From Chitinophaga filiformis (GTDB taxonomy: Bacteria > Bacteroidota > Bacteroidia > Chitinophagales > Chitinophagaceae), in assembly GCF_023100805.1 (NCBI RefSeq), contig NZ_CP095855.1, positions 5,559,001 through 5,623,000 of the forward strand: a stretch of DNA of 64,000 nt. The letters are read 5' to 3'. Below, piece by piece: positions 1 to 9,482 of this stretch. The position numbers and the translations under genes were made by a program. Within the stretch, counting starts at the first letter, position 1; every line of letters starts with the position of its first letter. The notes under the pieces were generated by a model, which saw nothing but the letters and a program-made list of their open reading frames with translations, did not search any database and was not told the origin of the DNA.

Positions 1-298
1 ATACGCGATTCGGTTTCAGTAAGGGACTGCGGGCTGTATCCCTTTGCGAGCACTAGCTATTGAACTTTATCAAGCGTATGGGCTTTGGGAGCTCTATTTA
101 ACTCCTATCAATCGTATCAAGGCTCTACAAGGGATAAGGCCCTTCGTCTCCTTCTGAAACCTGCTGCTGCTCATGGAGAGAAGATGGATTGAGCGTCGGC
201 TTTGTATCAGTTCCGCTTATTGTAAAACGGCATAAATTGTTTGCATTCTTTTTCTTTTGCGAATGATCGTAGCGGATAGGATGGTGTGGAGATGGATG
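1..298. repeat. hairpin repeat, subtype A, copy 1
   Basis: First of three direct copies of a ~295-bp unit. It holds a long imperfect inverted repeat: the arm starting GGTTTCAGTAAGGGA at 12 pairs with the arm ending at 161 (TCTCCTTCTGAAACC). The interior contains, in reverse orientation, a variant of the core (GGAGTTAAAT... and CAAAGCCCAT) also found in the hairpins near 34.3 and 61.1 kb. No open frame of note. The left edge is cut by the window, so the true boundary is unknown. Confidence 0.85.
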
Positions 299-591
299 AT
301 ACGCGATTCGGTTTCAGTAAGGGACTACGGGCTGTATCCCTTTGCGAGCACTAGCTATTGAACTTTATCAAGCGTAAGGGCTTGGGGATCTCTATTTAAC
401 CCCTATCAATCGTATCAAGGCTCTACAAGGGATAAGGCCCTTCGTCTCCTTCTGAAACCTGCTGCTGCTCATGGAGGGAAGATGGATTGAGCGTCGGCTT
501 TGTATCAGTTCCGCTTATTGTAAAACGGCATAAATTGTTTGTCTTCTTTTGCGAATGATCGTAGCGGGTGAAGATGGTGTGACGGGGGATG
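299..591. repeat. hairpin repeat, subtype A, copy 2
   Basis: Second direct copy of the ~295-bp unit, starting ATACGCGATTCGGTTTCAG like copy 1 and differing by scattered substitutions and a short deletion in the T-rich stretch near its end. The inverted-repeat arms are kept. The near identity suggests recent tandem duplication. Confidence 0.85.
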
Positions 592-880
592 ATACGCGAT
601 TCGGTTTCAGTAAGGGACTACGGGCTGTATCCCTTTGCGAGCACTAGCTATTGAACTTTATCAAGCGTATGGGCTTTGGGATCTCTATATAACTCCTATC
701 AATCGTATCAAGGCTCTACAAGGGATAAGGCCCTTCGTCTCCTTCTGAAACCTGCCGCTGCTCATGGAGGGAAGATGGATTAAGCGCCGGCTTTGTATCA
801 GTTCCGCTTATTGTAAACAGCATAAATTGTTTGTCTTCTTTTGGGATTGACTAAGCATCGGCTTTGTATCAGTTGCACTT
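592..880. repeat. hairpin repeat, subtype A, copy 3 (truncated) with an extra fragment
   Basis: Third copy of the unit. It matches copies 1 and 2 to about 843, then lacks their last ~50 bases. Positions 844-880 repeat a short internal piece (GGATTGA...CGGCTTTGTATCAGTT), so the array has a ragged, rearranged right end. 881-996 shows nothing recognisable. Confidence 0.8.
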
Positions 881-996
881 TATATAGGATGTTAATGGGC
901 TAAATGAGAAGGGATTGCTGAGCTAATAGCATCTAGCCGATACTGAGGCCACAACAGTATGAGCCATAGCGAATAAAAGCAGGACATTAATAAAGT

Positions 997-1149
997 CGGT
1001 TTGAGGTGGAGACTGCGGGCATTAGCCCTTGGAGAGCGATGATGCGACCCCGTAGGGGTTTAATTGTAATTCCAATGCTAAACACGCCATACAACGCCTG
1101 ATAGATAGTGCTCGAAAAGGGGTACAGCCCGCGGTCCCACCTCAAACCG
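997..1149. repeat. hairpin repeat, subtype B
   Basis: A 153-bp element bounded by near-perfect inverted repeats: left arm CGGTTTGAGGTGGAGACTGC, right arm ending GGTCCCACCTCAAACCG. The centre has the family core TAGGGGTTTAAT. Its ends and core resemble the elements at 34293, 34502 and 61102, so it belongs to the same dispersed family. No coding capacity. Confidence 0.8.
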
Positions 1150-1262
1150 CGATGGTCGCCAAAAAATTCGCGCTGATCTGCGACACAAAAATAAGCTGAT
1201 CGAAAACAATCATAAACCCTATCGCCATATCAGCGAGACATCGCAGAAAAACGAGACATTAA

Positions 1263-1976
1263 TTACTTCGCTGTCCTCAATATGAACCCGTTCGCCTGCT
1301 TTTGCAAAGTGTACCTGACGGTACGCTGCCCGCCGGAGGGCTTAGTATCAAGATCGCCATCCTTGTAAACAGGATACACACGCACAATCTGCCGCTGCTG
1401 GATATAGAAGGAATCGCGCCCGCGATACCCTTGTTTGTCAGGATCATCGAAATCGCCGGAGAAAATGCGGACAGGTTTGTTGTTGATGTAAGTCACCCCG
1501 TAGACGCTGCCAGTCGCATCGGTGCCGCCGGAGGCGGTGAAAAGGTATATTTCCGGGTTTCTGTCGTTATTGAGGTCTTCTACTACTGTTTTCTGTAGCG
1601 TTCCTTTCACATCCCTGATCACCGTACTATCGGCTTTTAAGGAGTCACCTTTAAGATTGGTAGCCGCTATAGTGATGGTGCGACCTGAACCGTCGCCTTT
1701 GGAAACGATCGCATATTTATGATCCTTGAACCGGAGCGTACTGGAGACAGGTTCGGTTCCTCCTTTTACGACATTGGCATCCTCTTCACCAGGCGCCACG
1801 GCACTGCCGGCATTGGCGGTACCCCCTGCCGCATTCTGGCTGGGATTATTGGCCGCACTCTGAGAAGCTTCCTCCTGCATATTGCCGGAAGAGTCTGCCG
1901 CCATATCCTGTTTATTTTTTATAGGCGAATTGCATGCGATGCCAAATATCAGCAGGAAACAAATGATGGGTCTCAT
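1263..1976 (-). CDS. putative lipoprotein, FG-GAP/PliI-like
   Basis: A 237-residue protein with a lipoprotein signal (lipobox FGIAC, Cys at about residue 15), so probably membrane anchored. A low-complexity Ala/Asn/Ser/Glu linker covers about residues 20-80. The C-terminal part has DLNNDRNPEIYLF, an FG-GAP-like turn, and a stretch ending VYPVYKDGDLDTKPSGGQRT that resembles Bacteroidota proteins annotated as PliI-type lysozyme inhibitors. That assignment is tentative. It stands alone between the hairpin array and a divergent gene. Confidence 0.75.
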   Translation of the reverse strand: MRPIICFLLIFGIACNSPIKNKQDMAADSSGNMQEEASQSAANNPSQNAAGGTANAGSAVAPGEEDANVVKGGTEPVSSTLRFKDHKYAIVSKGDGSGRTITIAATNLKGDSLKADSTVIRDVKGTLQKTVVEDLNNDRNPEIYLFTASGGTDATGSVYGVTYINNKPVRIFSGDFDDPDKQGYRGRDSFYIQQRQIVRVYPVYKDGDLDTKPSGGQRTVRYTLQKQANGFILRTAK

Positions 1977-2156
1977 ACTTTCTCTTTTTTAATTTTCTGA
2001 AGACGTTTTTGGACGTTCTCAGGATGAATGTCAGATATCTCATATTGTTTATCTGGTAAAAAGCGGAACAAGGAACATGCCGAACAAAAAAACAAGTATA
2101 TGTCGCTGATGTTGTAAAGGACAAATAATAATTTTTTACCGTTCGTCAAATCAGTA

Positions 2157-2187
2157 TTTGATTTAGCCTTTATCGTTTTTATCTTTG
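2157..2187 (+). promoter_or_regulatory. Bacteroidota-type promoter
   Basis: TTTG at 2157-2160 and TATCTTTG at 2180-2187 are separated by 19 bases. This matches the Bacteroidota sigma consensus TTTG-N19-21-TAnnTTTG. The gene starts 28 bases downstream at 2216. Confidence 0.75.
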
Positions 2188-2215
2188 CAATCCCAAATAG
2201 TGTATTAACCTAATT

Positions 2216-2644
2216 ATGGTAAAAACAGAGCTTCATATATTCCGCAGGTTTTTACTGTACATCATGCTGATATCCGGCCTGATGACGGGCCAGTCCGCTA
2301 TTGTACAGGCTAAATCACCACTGAAAGCGGGTAAGACTGTCTGCTTTGAACGCCTCTTTGATCATGAAAAGATCCAGATCCCCTATATCGATAACGGGGG
2401 CATCCAGCTGGATCAGGAGGAAGATATACAGCTCGTTGTCGGGGTCAAAAAAGTACCGCGCAGAAAGCGGTATTATATCAATAGTACATACCAATCGTCC
2501 AGTTATACCACACGTTTCCTGCAATTTCAATATAACCAGGAATTTTATATACCTGTCAGAGAAAACAAGACCGGCGTGTATATGCAGCAACATGCATTCC
2601 TGCCGGCCTACTACAGTTTCCTGTCCAGGTATACGCCCTTCTGA
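2216..2644 (+). CDS. secreted hypothetical protein
   Basis: A 142-residue protein with an N-terminal signal sequence (hydrophobic segment about residues 10-28, then IVQAKS). No family recognised. The mature part is rich in Tyr, Gln and Arg, with a basic VPRRKRYY patch near the middle. The start is supported by the promoter at 2157-2187. Function unknown; periplasmic or surface location is inferred. Confidence 0.65.
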   Translation: MVKTELHIFRRFLLYIMLISGLMTGQSAIVQAKSPLKAGKTVCFERLFDHEKIQIPYIDNGGIQLDQEEDIQLVVGVKKVPRRKRYYINSTYQSSSYTTRFLQFQYNQEFYIPVRENKTGVYMQQHAFLPAYYSFLSRYTPF

Positions 2645-2810
2645 ATAGCATGACCACATCAGCTATTTAAGCACTTACCGTTACCCGTTTTTTTACAATA
2701 AACATGCAGCTATAACCGCTGACGGCACTTCATTGTCCGTCGGCCGGTGTTGCATGTATTCAACAAAAAGGACCGTGCATAACGGCCCTCTAAAACTATT
2801 CACTCCTATC

Positions 2811-3926
2811 ATGCGAACGTTTTTGAAGATTAATATACTGGCAATGAGCATTGCCCTGGGCGGCTGTATCACCAGGGGAGAAAAGATCAGTAATGAGAAT
2901 GAATTACAAACATTTCCTGTGCTGCAGCTCTCCCTTTCCGACACTGTGCTGCACAGGAATTATGTAGCGGATATAGAAGCCGTACGCAACGTGGAAATTC
3001 GCGCCCGCGTGAATGGATTCCTGAATAAGATCTATGTAGACGAAGGGCAACACGTACAACAGGGACAATTACTTTTTACCCTCAATGATGAAGAATACCG
3101 CTCCGAACTGGCGAAAGCGAAAGCGACCCTTAGCAGTGCTATCGCCGAAGCCAAAGGCGCTCAGCTGGAGCTGACCCGTGTGCAACTGCTGGTGGAAAAG
3201 AAAGTGATCGCGAAAAGTGAGCTGGAAGTGGCCAAAGCCAGACTGGCAGCCGCAGAGGCCAGGATCGACGAGGCAAGGTCTGCCGAGAGCAACGCTGCTA
3301 CCAGGTTGTCTTATACCGTTATCCGCGCTCCCTTTGAAGGCTATATCGACAGGATCCCCTCCAAGACGGGAAGCCTGATCGGAGAAGGCGCCCTGCTCAC
3401 TTCTGTATCAGATATCAAAGAGGTATATGCCTATTTCAATGTGTCTGAAACCGAATACCTCCAACATAAAAAAGCACACGCTACCACACAATATCCGGAA
3501 GTACGGCTCGTACTCGCCGATGGAACGGATTATCCCTATGCCGGTAAAGTAGAAACCATTGAAAGCGAATTTGAGGAAACAACCGGCTCTATCGCCTTCA
3601 GGGCCAGGTTTCCCAATCCGAAAGGCCTGCTGAAACACGGGGCCAGCGGAAAAGTACAGTTGAGCAATGACCTGCCCGATGCAATGCTGCTTCCACAGAA
3701 AGCAGTGTTCGAAATGCAGGACAAAAATTATGTATTTGTTGTCGATGCCGCTAACCAGGTAAAGATGAAAAACTTTGTGCCAGGTGCACGCCTGGCCAAC
3801 TGTTATGTGGTACAATCCGGTCTTCAGGCCGGCGACAGGGTTGTCTACGAAGGTGTACGCAACCTCCGCGATGGTATGAAGATCATTCCGGCGCCGATAA
3901 CGCTGGATAGTATTAAAGGATTATAA
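2811..3926 (+). CDS. RND efflux periplasmic adaptor (AcrA/MexA type)
   Basis: A 371-residue membrane-fusion protein linking an inner-membrane RND pump to an outer-membrane channel. The chosen start (MRTFLKIN) gives a lipoprotein signal with lipobox ALGGC (Cys19); an upstream in-frame ATG at 2733 would bury it. Family features follow: lipoyl half (VRARVNGFLNKIYVDEGQ), a coiled-coil hairpin rich in Ala/Glu/Lys, second lipoyl half (YTVIRAPFEGYIDR), then beta-barrel and membrane-proximal domains. The pump-channel fusion is downstream on the same strand but ~780 bp away, because a tandem repeat array fills the gap. Confidence 0.93.
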   Translation: MRTFLKINILAMSIALGGCITRGEKISNENELQTFPVLQLSLSDTVLHRNYVADIEAVRNVEIRARVNGFLNKIYVDEGQHVQQGQLLFTLNDEEYRSELAKAKATLSSAIAEAKGAQLELTRVQLLVEKKVIAKSELEVAKARLAAAEARIDEARSAESNAATRLSYTVIRAPFEGYIDRIPSKTGSLIGEGALLTSVSDIKEVYAYFNVSETEYLQHKKAHATTQYPEVRLVLADGTDYPYAGKVETIESEFEETTGSIAFRARFPNPKGLLKHGASGKVQLSNDLPDAMLLPQKAVFEMQDKNYVFVVDAANQVKMKNFVPGARLANCYVVQSGLQAGDRVVYEGVRNLRDGMKIIPAPITLDSIKGL

Positions 3927-3944
3927 GACGGTGATCCTGCTAGT

Positions 3945-4485
3945 GTTAGTACTTGCAGCTTGCAGTGTCTGCAGCTTTTGAGCACCAGGTTTCAACACAT
4001 GGAGCTTGCAGTGTCTGCAGCTTTTAAGTACCAGGTTGCAATACTTGCTGCTTATAGTGCCTGCAGCTTTTAAGTACCAGGTTGCAATACTTGCTGCTTA
4101 CAGTGCATGCAGCTTTTAAGTACCAGGTTGCAATACTTGCTGCTTACAGTGCCTGCAGCTTTTGAGCACCAGGTTTCAACACATGGAGCTTGCAGTGCCT
4201 GCAGCTTTTAAGTACCAGGTTGCAATACTTGCTGCTTACAGTGCCTGCAGCTTTTAAGTACCAGGTTGCAATACTTGCTGCTTACAGTGCCTGCAGCTTT
4301 TGAGTACCAGGTTGCAATACTTGCTGCTTACAGTGCCTGCAGCTTTTGAGCACCAGGTTGAAATACCTGGTGCTTGCGTGCCCGCAGCGTTTTGAGCACC
4401 AGGTTTCAACACTTGCAGCTTGCAGTATCTACGGCTTTTTAGTACAAACTTGCAGTGCATGCAGTTTTTGAATACCAGGTTTCAT
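3945..4485 (+). repeat. 46-bp tandem repeat array inside the RND operon
   Basis: About 11 units with a strict 46-bp period: the GCAGCTTTT word recurs at 3971, 4017, 4063, 4109, 4155, 4201, 4247, 4293 and 4339, then drifts (4384, ~4431, ~4460). Each unit carries GCAGC...AAGTA followed by AATACTTGCTGC, so each can fold into a small hairpin. Unit ends vary more than the middle. No reading frame is kept because 46 is not a multiple of 3. It separates the adaptor gene from the pump gene. Confidence 0.9.
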
Positions 4486-4709
4486 TAAAGGATCACGTTC
4501 TATTATACTTAGGGGCCTTGCTTACAGCTGGTTAGCAAACACCGGCATGCTGCATTTAATAATGCTGCAGTCAGTGCCCTGGCAGTAGAGCTGAAGCAGT
4601 CCGGCTCATCATCATGAGGGTTCAGGGTGGCATCATCAACAGCCATCTGGAAATGCGGCAGGATGATGTACCGGCCCGCAAACTTTTTTTCATCTTTTAT
4701 TACATTTTT

Positions 4710-7700
4710 ATGTTCGATACTTTCATAAAGCGCCCGGTGTTGTCGCTGGTCATTTCACTGATCATTGTGCTGCTAGGGTTGCTGGCTTTATTTACATTAC
4801 CTGTTACACAATTCCCCGACATCGTTCCGCCTTCAGTAACGGTGACGGCCAAATATACCGGCGCCAATGCGGAGGTCTGTGCCAAAGCAGTGGCCACTCC
4901 GCTGGAACGCGCTATCAACGGCGTACCGGGCATGACCTACATGTCATCTGTATCCAGCAACAACGGTATGACACTGATACAGGTGTTCTTTAACGTGGGT
5001 ACTGACCCCGACCAGGCGGCAGTGAATGTGCAGAACCGAGTGGCCACTATCATCGACGAGTTACCTGAAGAAGTGATCAAAGCCGGGGTGACTACGGAGA
5101 AAGAAGTGAACAGTATGTTGTTATACCTCAACATTATGAGTGAAGACAGCACACTGAATGAGCAGTTCATCTACAATTTCGCCGACATCAACGTATTGCA
5201 GGAGCTGAAGAGGATCGATGGCGTAGGTTTCGCCGAGATCATGGGCGCCAAGGAATATGCTATGCGCGTATGGCTGAAGCCCGACCGTATGCTGGCTTAC
5301 CAGCTATCGGCAGACGAAGTAATAAACGGGATACGCAAACAGAATATTGAGGCGGCTCCGGGTAAAACAGGTGAAAGCGCAGATAATGATCCGCAGGTAT
5401 TACAATATGTACTACGTTATACGGGTAAATTCTTCGAACCTTCCCAGTATGAAAATATTATCCTGAGGGCTAATCCCGACGGCTCTGTGCTGCGGCTGAA
5501 AGACGTGGCAGATGTGACCTTCGGGGCGCTGAGCTATGGCATGGTATCAAAAACGGACGGAAAACCTTCCGCTTCCATCATGCTGAAACAAAGGCCCGGT
5601 TCCAATGCGCAGGATGTGATCACAAACGTGAAAAAGCGGATGGCGGAATTAAAAGCTACCTCTTTTCCGCCGGGCATGAGCTACAACTTTAACTATGATG
5701 TGTCCCGCTTCCTGGATGCCTCTATCCATGAGGTGTTAAGGACATTGATAGAGGCATTTATACTGGTGTTCATCGTCGTGTTCCTCTTCCTGCAGGATTT
5801 CAGGTCCACGCTGATCCCCGCGCTGGCCGTGCCCGTTGCCCTGATAGGAACATTATGTTTCATGCAAATGATGGGCTTCTCTATTAACCTGCTGACATTG
5901 TTTGCACTGGTACTGGCCATCGGGATAGTGGTGGACAATGCCATTGTTGTCGTGGAGGCCGTCCATGTAAAAATGCAGGAAACGCACCTGCCGCCTTTGC
6001 AGGCTACGCTGGCGGCCATGAAAGAGATCAGCGGCGCTATTGTGGCTATTACGCTGGTAATGTCGGCCGTATTCGTGCCGGTGGCATTCCTTTCCGGCCC
6101 CGTGGGCGTATTCTACCGGCAGTTCTCGCTCACCCTGGCCATTGCGATCGTGATATCGGGTATCAACGCGGTAACGCTTACCCCTGCACTTTGCGCCATC
6201 ATGCTACGCCATACACATGATGCCGGCAAGCCGCGGAATATGCTGCAGCGTTTCTTTGATAAGTTCAACTACAGGTATAACAAGACAGAGCGCGGTTATC
6301 AGCGCCTGATAGGATATATAGCCGGCAGACGGATGGTGACGATCGTTATGCTGATCGTATTCTTCGTGGCCACCTGGGGCGCCAGTGCGATACTGCCGGG
6401 AGGGTTTATTCCTTCCGAAGACCAGGGAATGATCTATGTCAACGTGACCACCCCTGCAGGCGCCACAGTAGCCCGTACAGAGGCTGTGCTGGATGAGGTG
6501 CAGCAGATCGCCGCACAGCTGGAAGAAGCGGAGTCCGTATCCACGCTGGCTGGTTTTAGCCTTGTAAACGACGTGGCCGGCGCCTCTTACGGCATGGGGA
6601 TGATCAACCTGAAGCCCTGGGAGGAAAGAAAACGTTCCGTAAAAGAGATCATCGCGGCACTGGAAAAGGATAGTAAGATCATTGCAGATGCCAGTATCGA
6701 ATTCTTCCCTCCTCCTACTGTACCGGGCTTCGGTAACTCGAGCGGATTCGAACTACGCGTGCTGGACAAAACGGGTAGCGGTGATCTGCAGCAGACCGCC
6801 GAAGTGACCAACCGGTTCATTAAGGCCCTGAAGGAACGCCGGGAAATAGGAAGCGCCTTTACCAGTTTCGATCCGGAGTTCCCTCAGTATATGATCCACG
6901 TAGATCAGGCTATGGCGGCCCAAAAAGGCGTCAGTATCGATAATGCGATGTCTACCCTTCAGACCCTGCTGGGCAGCTTCTATGCGTCTAATTTCATCCG
7001 TTTCGGGCAAATGTATAAGGTGATGGTCCAGGCCTCTCCCCGTTACCGTACCAAACCGGAAGATGTCATGCACCTGTATGTGAAGAATGATATGGGCGAA
7101 ATGGTGCCTTTCTCCAATTTCATCAGGATGGAACGTGTATACGGGCCCGAACAGCTGACCCGTTATAACATGTACACAGCGGCCATGATCAATGGAGATG
7201 CGGCCCCCGGCTTCAGCAGCGGTGATGCTATCAAGGCGATCAATGAAGTGGCGAAACAGGCTTTACCACGTGGATATAGTTTTGAGTGGAGCGGTATGAC
7301 GCGGGAACAGATACTCTCCGGCGATCAGGCCATTTATATTTTCGCACTCTGTCTCCTATTCGTATACCTGCTGCTGGCAGCACAGTATGAAAGCTTCCTG
7401 CTGCCACTGCCGGTGATCCTCTCCCTGCCCGCAGGGATATTCGGTGCATTCCTGACCCTCAAACTGGCGGGGCTGGAAAACAATATTTATGCACAGGTGG
7501 CGCTGGTGATGCTGATAGGATTGCTGGGCAAGAACGCCATCCTGATCGTAGAGTTTGCAATACAGCGTAATAAACAAGGACTGTCTATCCTGGAAGCCGC
7601 CAAGGAAGGCGCGGTGTCGCGTCTGCGACCTATCTTAATGACCTCTTTCGCGTTCATAGCCGGTCTGATACCTCTCTGCGTAGCCAGTGGCGCCGGCGCT

Positions 7701-9329
7701 ATGGGTAACCGTTCCATCGGAACAGCTGCTGCCGGCGGTATGCTGATAGGTACTGTGTTCGGGGTACTGATCATCCCGGGACTATATGTGCTGTTTGCAA
7801 GCATCGGTAAGAAGAAGCTAAAGCCCAGGGCAAGCAAGCCGGCGGCAGGCGTACTAACGGTATTGATAGTGGGTGTACTGCTGACGGGGCTCCCCGCCTG
7901 TTACACGCCGTCGAAACTAGTCCTTCCCGAAGCGCCCAAGGCGCCCGCTACATTCGGTGACAGTTTACAGACAGCCGGAGCGGCTACTGCCGATAGTATT
8001 GCCAGGAACGCAGCAGACAGCAGCGGCATCGGGACATTGTCTTATAAACAATTCTTTACAGATACCCTGTTACTTCAATTGCTGGACAGCGCCCTGGCGC
8101 ATAATACTGATATGCTGCTGGCCACCCAGCGGATGGAGACCGCCCGTGCGCAGTTAATGGCCGCCAGCCGGGCATGGCTGCCGGAAGTGAATATTGCCCT
8201 CAGCGCCGGTGTAGACCGCTGGGGAGATTACACCCTGAACGGCGTGGGTAATTTTGATACGAATAAATCGCCCAACATCAACGACAAACAACGCATACCC
8301 GGACCTACACCTGATTACTTTGCGGGACTGCGCAGTTCCTGGGAAATTGATCTCTGGGGAAAGATACGCAGCCGCAAAAGGGCTGCTCTCATGCGTTTCC
8401 TGTCAAGCGCCCAGGGACGCAGGCTGGTTACCACGCAGCTGGTATCGCAGGTGGCAGGCATGTACTATCAGCTGATGGTACTGGATTATGAACAGGAGGT
8501 GATACGACGCAATATCAGCCTGCAGGAAAGTGCCCTGGCTACTGTACAGATACAACAGGAAGCCGGCAGGGCCACACTGCTGGCCGTTCAGCAATTCTCC
8601 GCACAATTGCTGAATACACGGAGCATGGCATTGGGACTGAAGCAACAGTCGCTGGAACTGGAGAACCAGCTGAATGCATTGCTCGGGCGTTTTCCCCAAC
8701 CCATCAGGCGTGACACATCCCTGCTTGAAGCCGCATTGCCTCCCTTTGCGCAAACTGGCGTGCCGGCGGCCATGCTTGCCCGCAGGCCGGATGTTCAACA
8801 GGCCTCGCTGGAGCTGGAAGCCGCAAAAGCAGACGTGAAAGCGGCCCGTGCGGCCTTCCTCCCTTCATTGAACATTACGCCATATGTGGGATTCAACGCC
8901 TTTAAAGCAGGCCTGCTGTTCAATACACCAGCTTCCCTTGCCTACGGCGTACTGGGAGGCATATCTGCACCCCTGCTCAATAAAAAGCAACTGCAGTCGC
9001 AATACAATGTTACAACCGCCGCCGGGATGTCGGCGTTCTATCAATACCGGCAGACTGTCATCAACGGATACCAGGAAGTGATCACTGCCCTCGGACAATT
9101 GAAGAACGGACAGGAGGCTTACGCATTAAAATCGGCCGAGGTACAGATGCTGAAAGACGGTGTTTCTACGGCCAATGACCTGTATGCTACAGGGTACGCC
9201 AATTACCTGGAGGTGATCACCGCCCAGAAAAGTGTACTGGAGGCAGAACTGGCGCTGGCCGCTAATAAAAAGGACCTTTTCCTGGGAACTATTACATTAT
9301 ATCGCGCGCTGGGCGGAGGGCAGCAGTAA
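4710..9329 (+). CDS. RND pump (HAE1) fused to outer-membrane factor (NodT/TolC type)
   Basis: A 1539-residue fusion. Residues 1 to ~1045 are an AcrB-like proton-driven permease: N-terminal MFDTFIKRPVLS, 12 expected membrane helices, and a TM4 relay motif GIVVDNAIVVVE with Asp409 and Asn410 where AcrB has Asp407-Asp408. The frame continues into a complete outer-membrane factor. Its former lipoprotein signal survives inside the fusion (LLTGLPAC, Cys1064), followed by two TolC-type repeats. The start at MFDTF fits the family; an in-frame ATG at 4614 adds an unconserved leader. Whether processing at the internal lipobox separates the halves cannot be told from sequence. Confidence 0.93.
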   Translation: MFDTFIKRPVLSLVISLIIVLLGLLALFTLPVTQFPDIVPPSVTVTAKYTGANAEVCAKAVATPLERAINGVPGMTYMSSVSSNNGMTLIQVFFNVGTDPDQAAVNVQNRVATIIDELPEEVIKAGVTTEKEVNSMLLYLNIMSEDSTLNEQFIYNFADINVLQELKRIDGVGFAEIMGAKEYAMRVWLKPDRMLAYQLSADEVINGIRKQNIEAAPGKTGESADNDPQVLQYVLRYTGKFFEPSQYENIILRANPDGSVLRLKDVADVTFGALSYGMVSKTDGKPSASIMLKQRPGSNAQDVITNVKKRMAELKATSFPPGMSYNFNYDVSRFLDASIHEVLRTLIEAFILVFIVVFLFLQDFRSTLIPALAVPVALIGTLCFMQMMGFSINLLTLFALVLAIGIVVDNAIVVVEAVHVKMQETHLPPLQATLAAMKEISGAIVAITLVMSAVFVPVAFLSGPVGVFYRQFSLTLAIAIVISGINAVTLTPALCAIMLRHTHDAGKPRNMLQRFFDKFNYRYNKTERGYQRLIGYIAGRRMVTIVMLIVFFVATWGASAILPGGFIPSEDQGMIYVNVTTPAGATVARTEAVLDEVQQIAAQLEEAESVSTLAGFSLVNDVAGASYGMGMINLKPWEERKRSVKEIIAALEKDSKIIADASIEFFPPPTVPGFGNSSGFELRVLDKTGSGDLQQTAEVTNRFIKALKERREIGSAFTSFDPEFPQYMIHVDQAMAAQKGVSIDNAMSTLQTLLGSFYASNFIRFGQMYKVMVQASPRYRTKPEDVMHLYVKNDMGEMVPFSNFIRMERVYGPEQLTRYNMYTAAMINGDAAPGFSSGDAIKAINEVAKQALPRGYSFEWSGMTREQILSGDQAIYIFALCLLFVYLLLAAQYESFLLPLPVILSLPAGIFGAFLTLKLAGLENNIYAQVALVMLIGLLGKNAILIVEFAIQRNKQGLSILEAAKEGAVSRLRPILMTSFAFIAGLIPLCVASGAGAMGNRSIGTAAAGGMLIGTVFGVLIIPGLYVLFASIGKKKLKPRASKPAAGVLTVLIVGVLLTGLPACYTPSKLVLPEAPKAPATFGDSLQTAGAATADSIARNAADSSGIGTLSYKQFFTDTLLLQLLDSALAHNTDMLLATQRMETARAQLMAASRAWLPEVNIALSAGVDRWGDYTLNGVGNFDTNKSPNINDKQRIPGPTPDYFAGLRSSWEIDLWGKIRSRKRAALMRFLSSAQGRRLVTTQLVSQVAGMYYQLMVLDYEQEVIRRNISLQESALATVQIQQEAGRATLLAVQQFSAQLLNTRSMALGLKQQSLELENQLNALLGRFPQPIRRDTSLLEAALPPFAQTGVPAAMLARRPDVQQASLELEAAKADVKAARAAFLPSLNITPYVGFNAFKAGLLFNTPASLAYGVLGGISAPLLNKKQLQSQYNVTTAAGMSAFYQYRQTVINGYQEVITALGQLKNGQEAYALKSAEVQMLKDGVSTANDLYATGYANYLEVITAQKSVLEAELALAANKKDLFLGTITLYRALGGGQQ

Positions 9330-9356
9330 ACTCAGTTCCCCGACAACTTACCGATT

Positions 9357-9420
9357 GTGCGGATGCAGGGATATACGAATAAAGTGCAGCTATTCGTACA
9401 TTTATGCATCCGCACTTTTA
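9357..9420 (+). terminator. terminator after the RND fusion gene
   Basis: GTGCGGATGCA (9357-9367) pairs with TGCATCCGCAC (9405-9415), with a second inner stem ACGAATA/TATTCGT, followed by TTTTA. Placed 27 bases after the stop codon. Confidence 0.7.
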
Positions 9421-9482
9421 TGTTAAAAAGTCCGGACGGAACGATTTTTGAGGTACCCTATAGCCAATTACATTAGAAAAGA

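Noticed and set aside
1..1149. Left-edge repeats as an insertion sequence
   Set aside because: No transposase-length reading frame lies in or between the copies, and the inverted repeats fold within ~150 bases rather than flanking a gene.
2733..2810. Upstream start of the RND adaptor
   Set aside because: It would push the lipoprotein signal to residue ~45. Starting at 2811 gives a normal lipobox position.
4254..4460. 68-codon minus-strand frame across the tandem repeat
   Set aside because: It is produced by the repeat itself, has no family resemblance, and loses periodic coding sense because the 46-bp unit shifts frame.
3945..4485. Regularly spaced repeats resembling a CRISPR array
   Set aside because: The 46-bp units are contiguous with no unique spacers, and there are no cas genes in the window. 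It is a plain tandem repeat.
4614..4709. Upstream in-frame start of the RND fusion adding 32 residues
   Set aside because: RND permeases of this family begin at the MFDTFIKRPVLS-type sequence. The upstream residues are polar, then Phe/Tyr-rich, and unlike any signal.
8403..8798. Long minus-strand frame inside the outer-membrane-factor half
   Set aside because: Antisense shadow of the strongly supported fusion gene; Gln/Cys-rich composition typical of reverse-frame translation.
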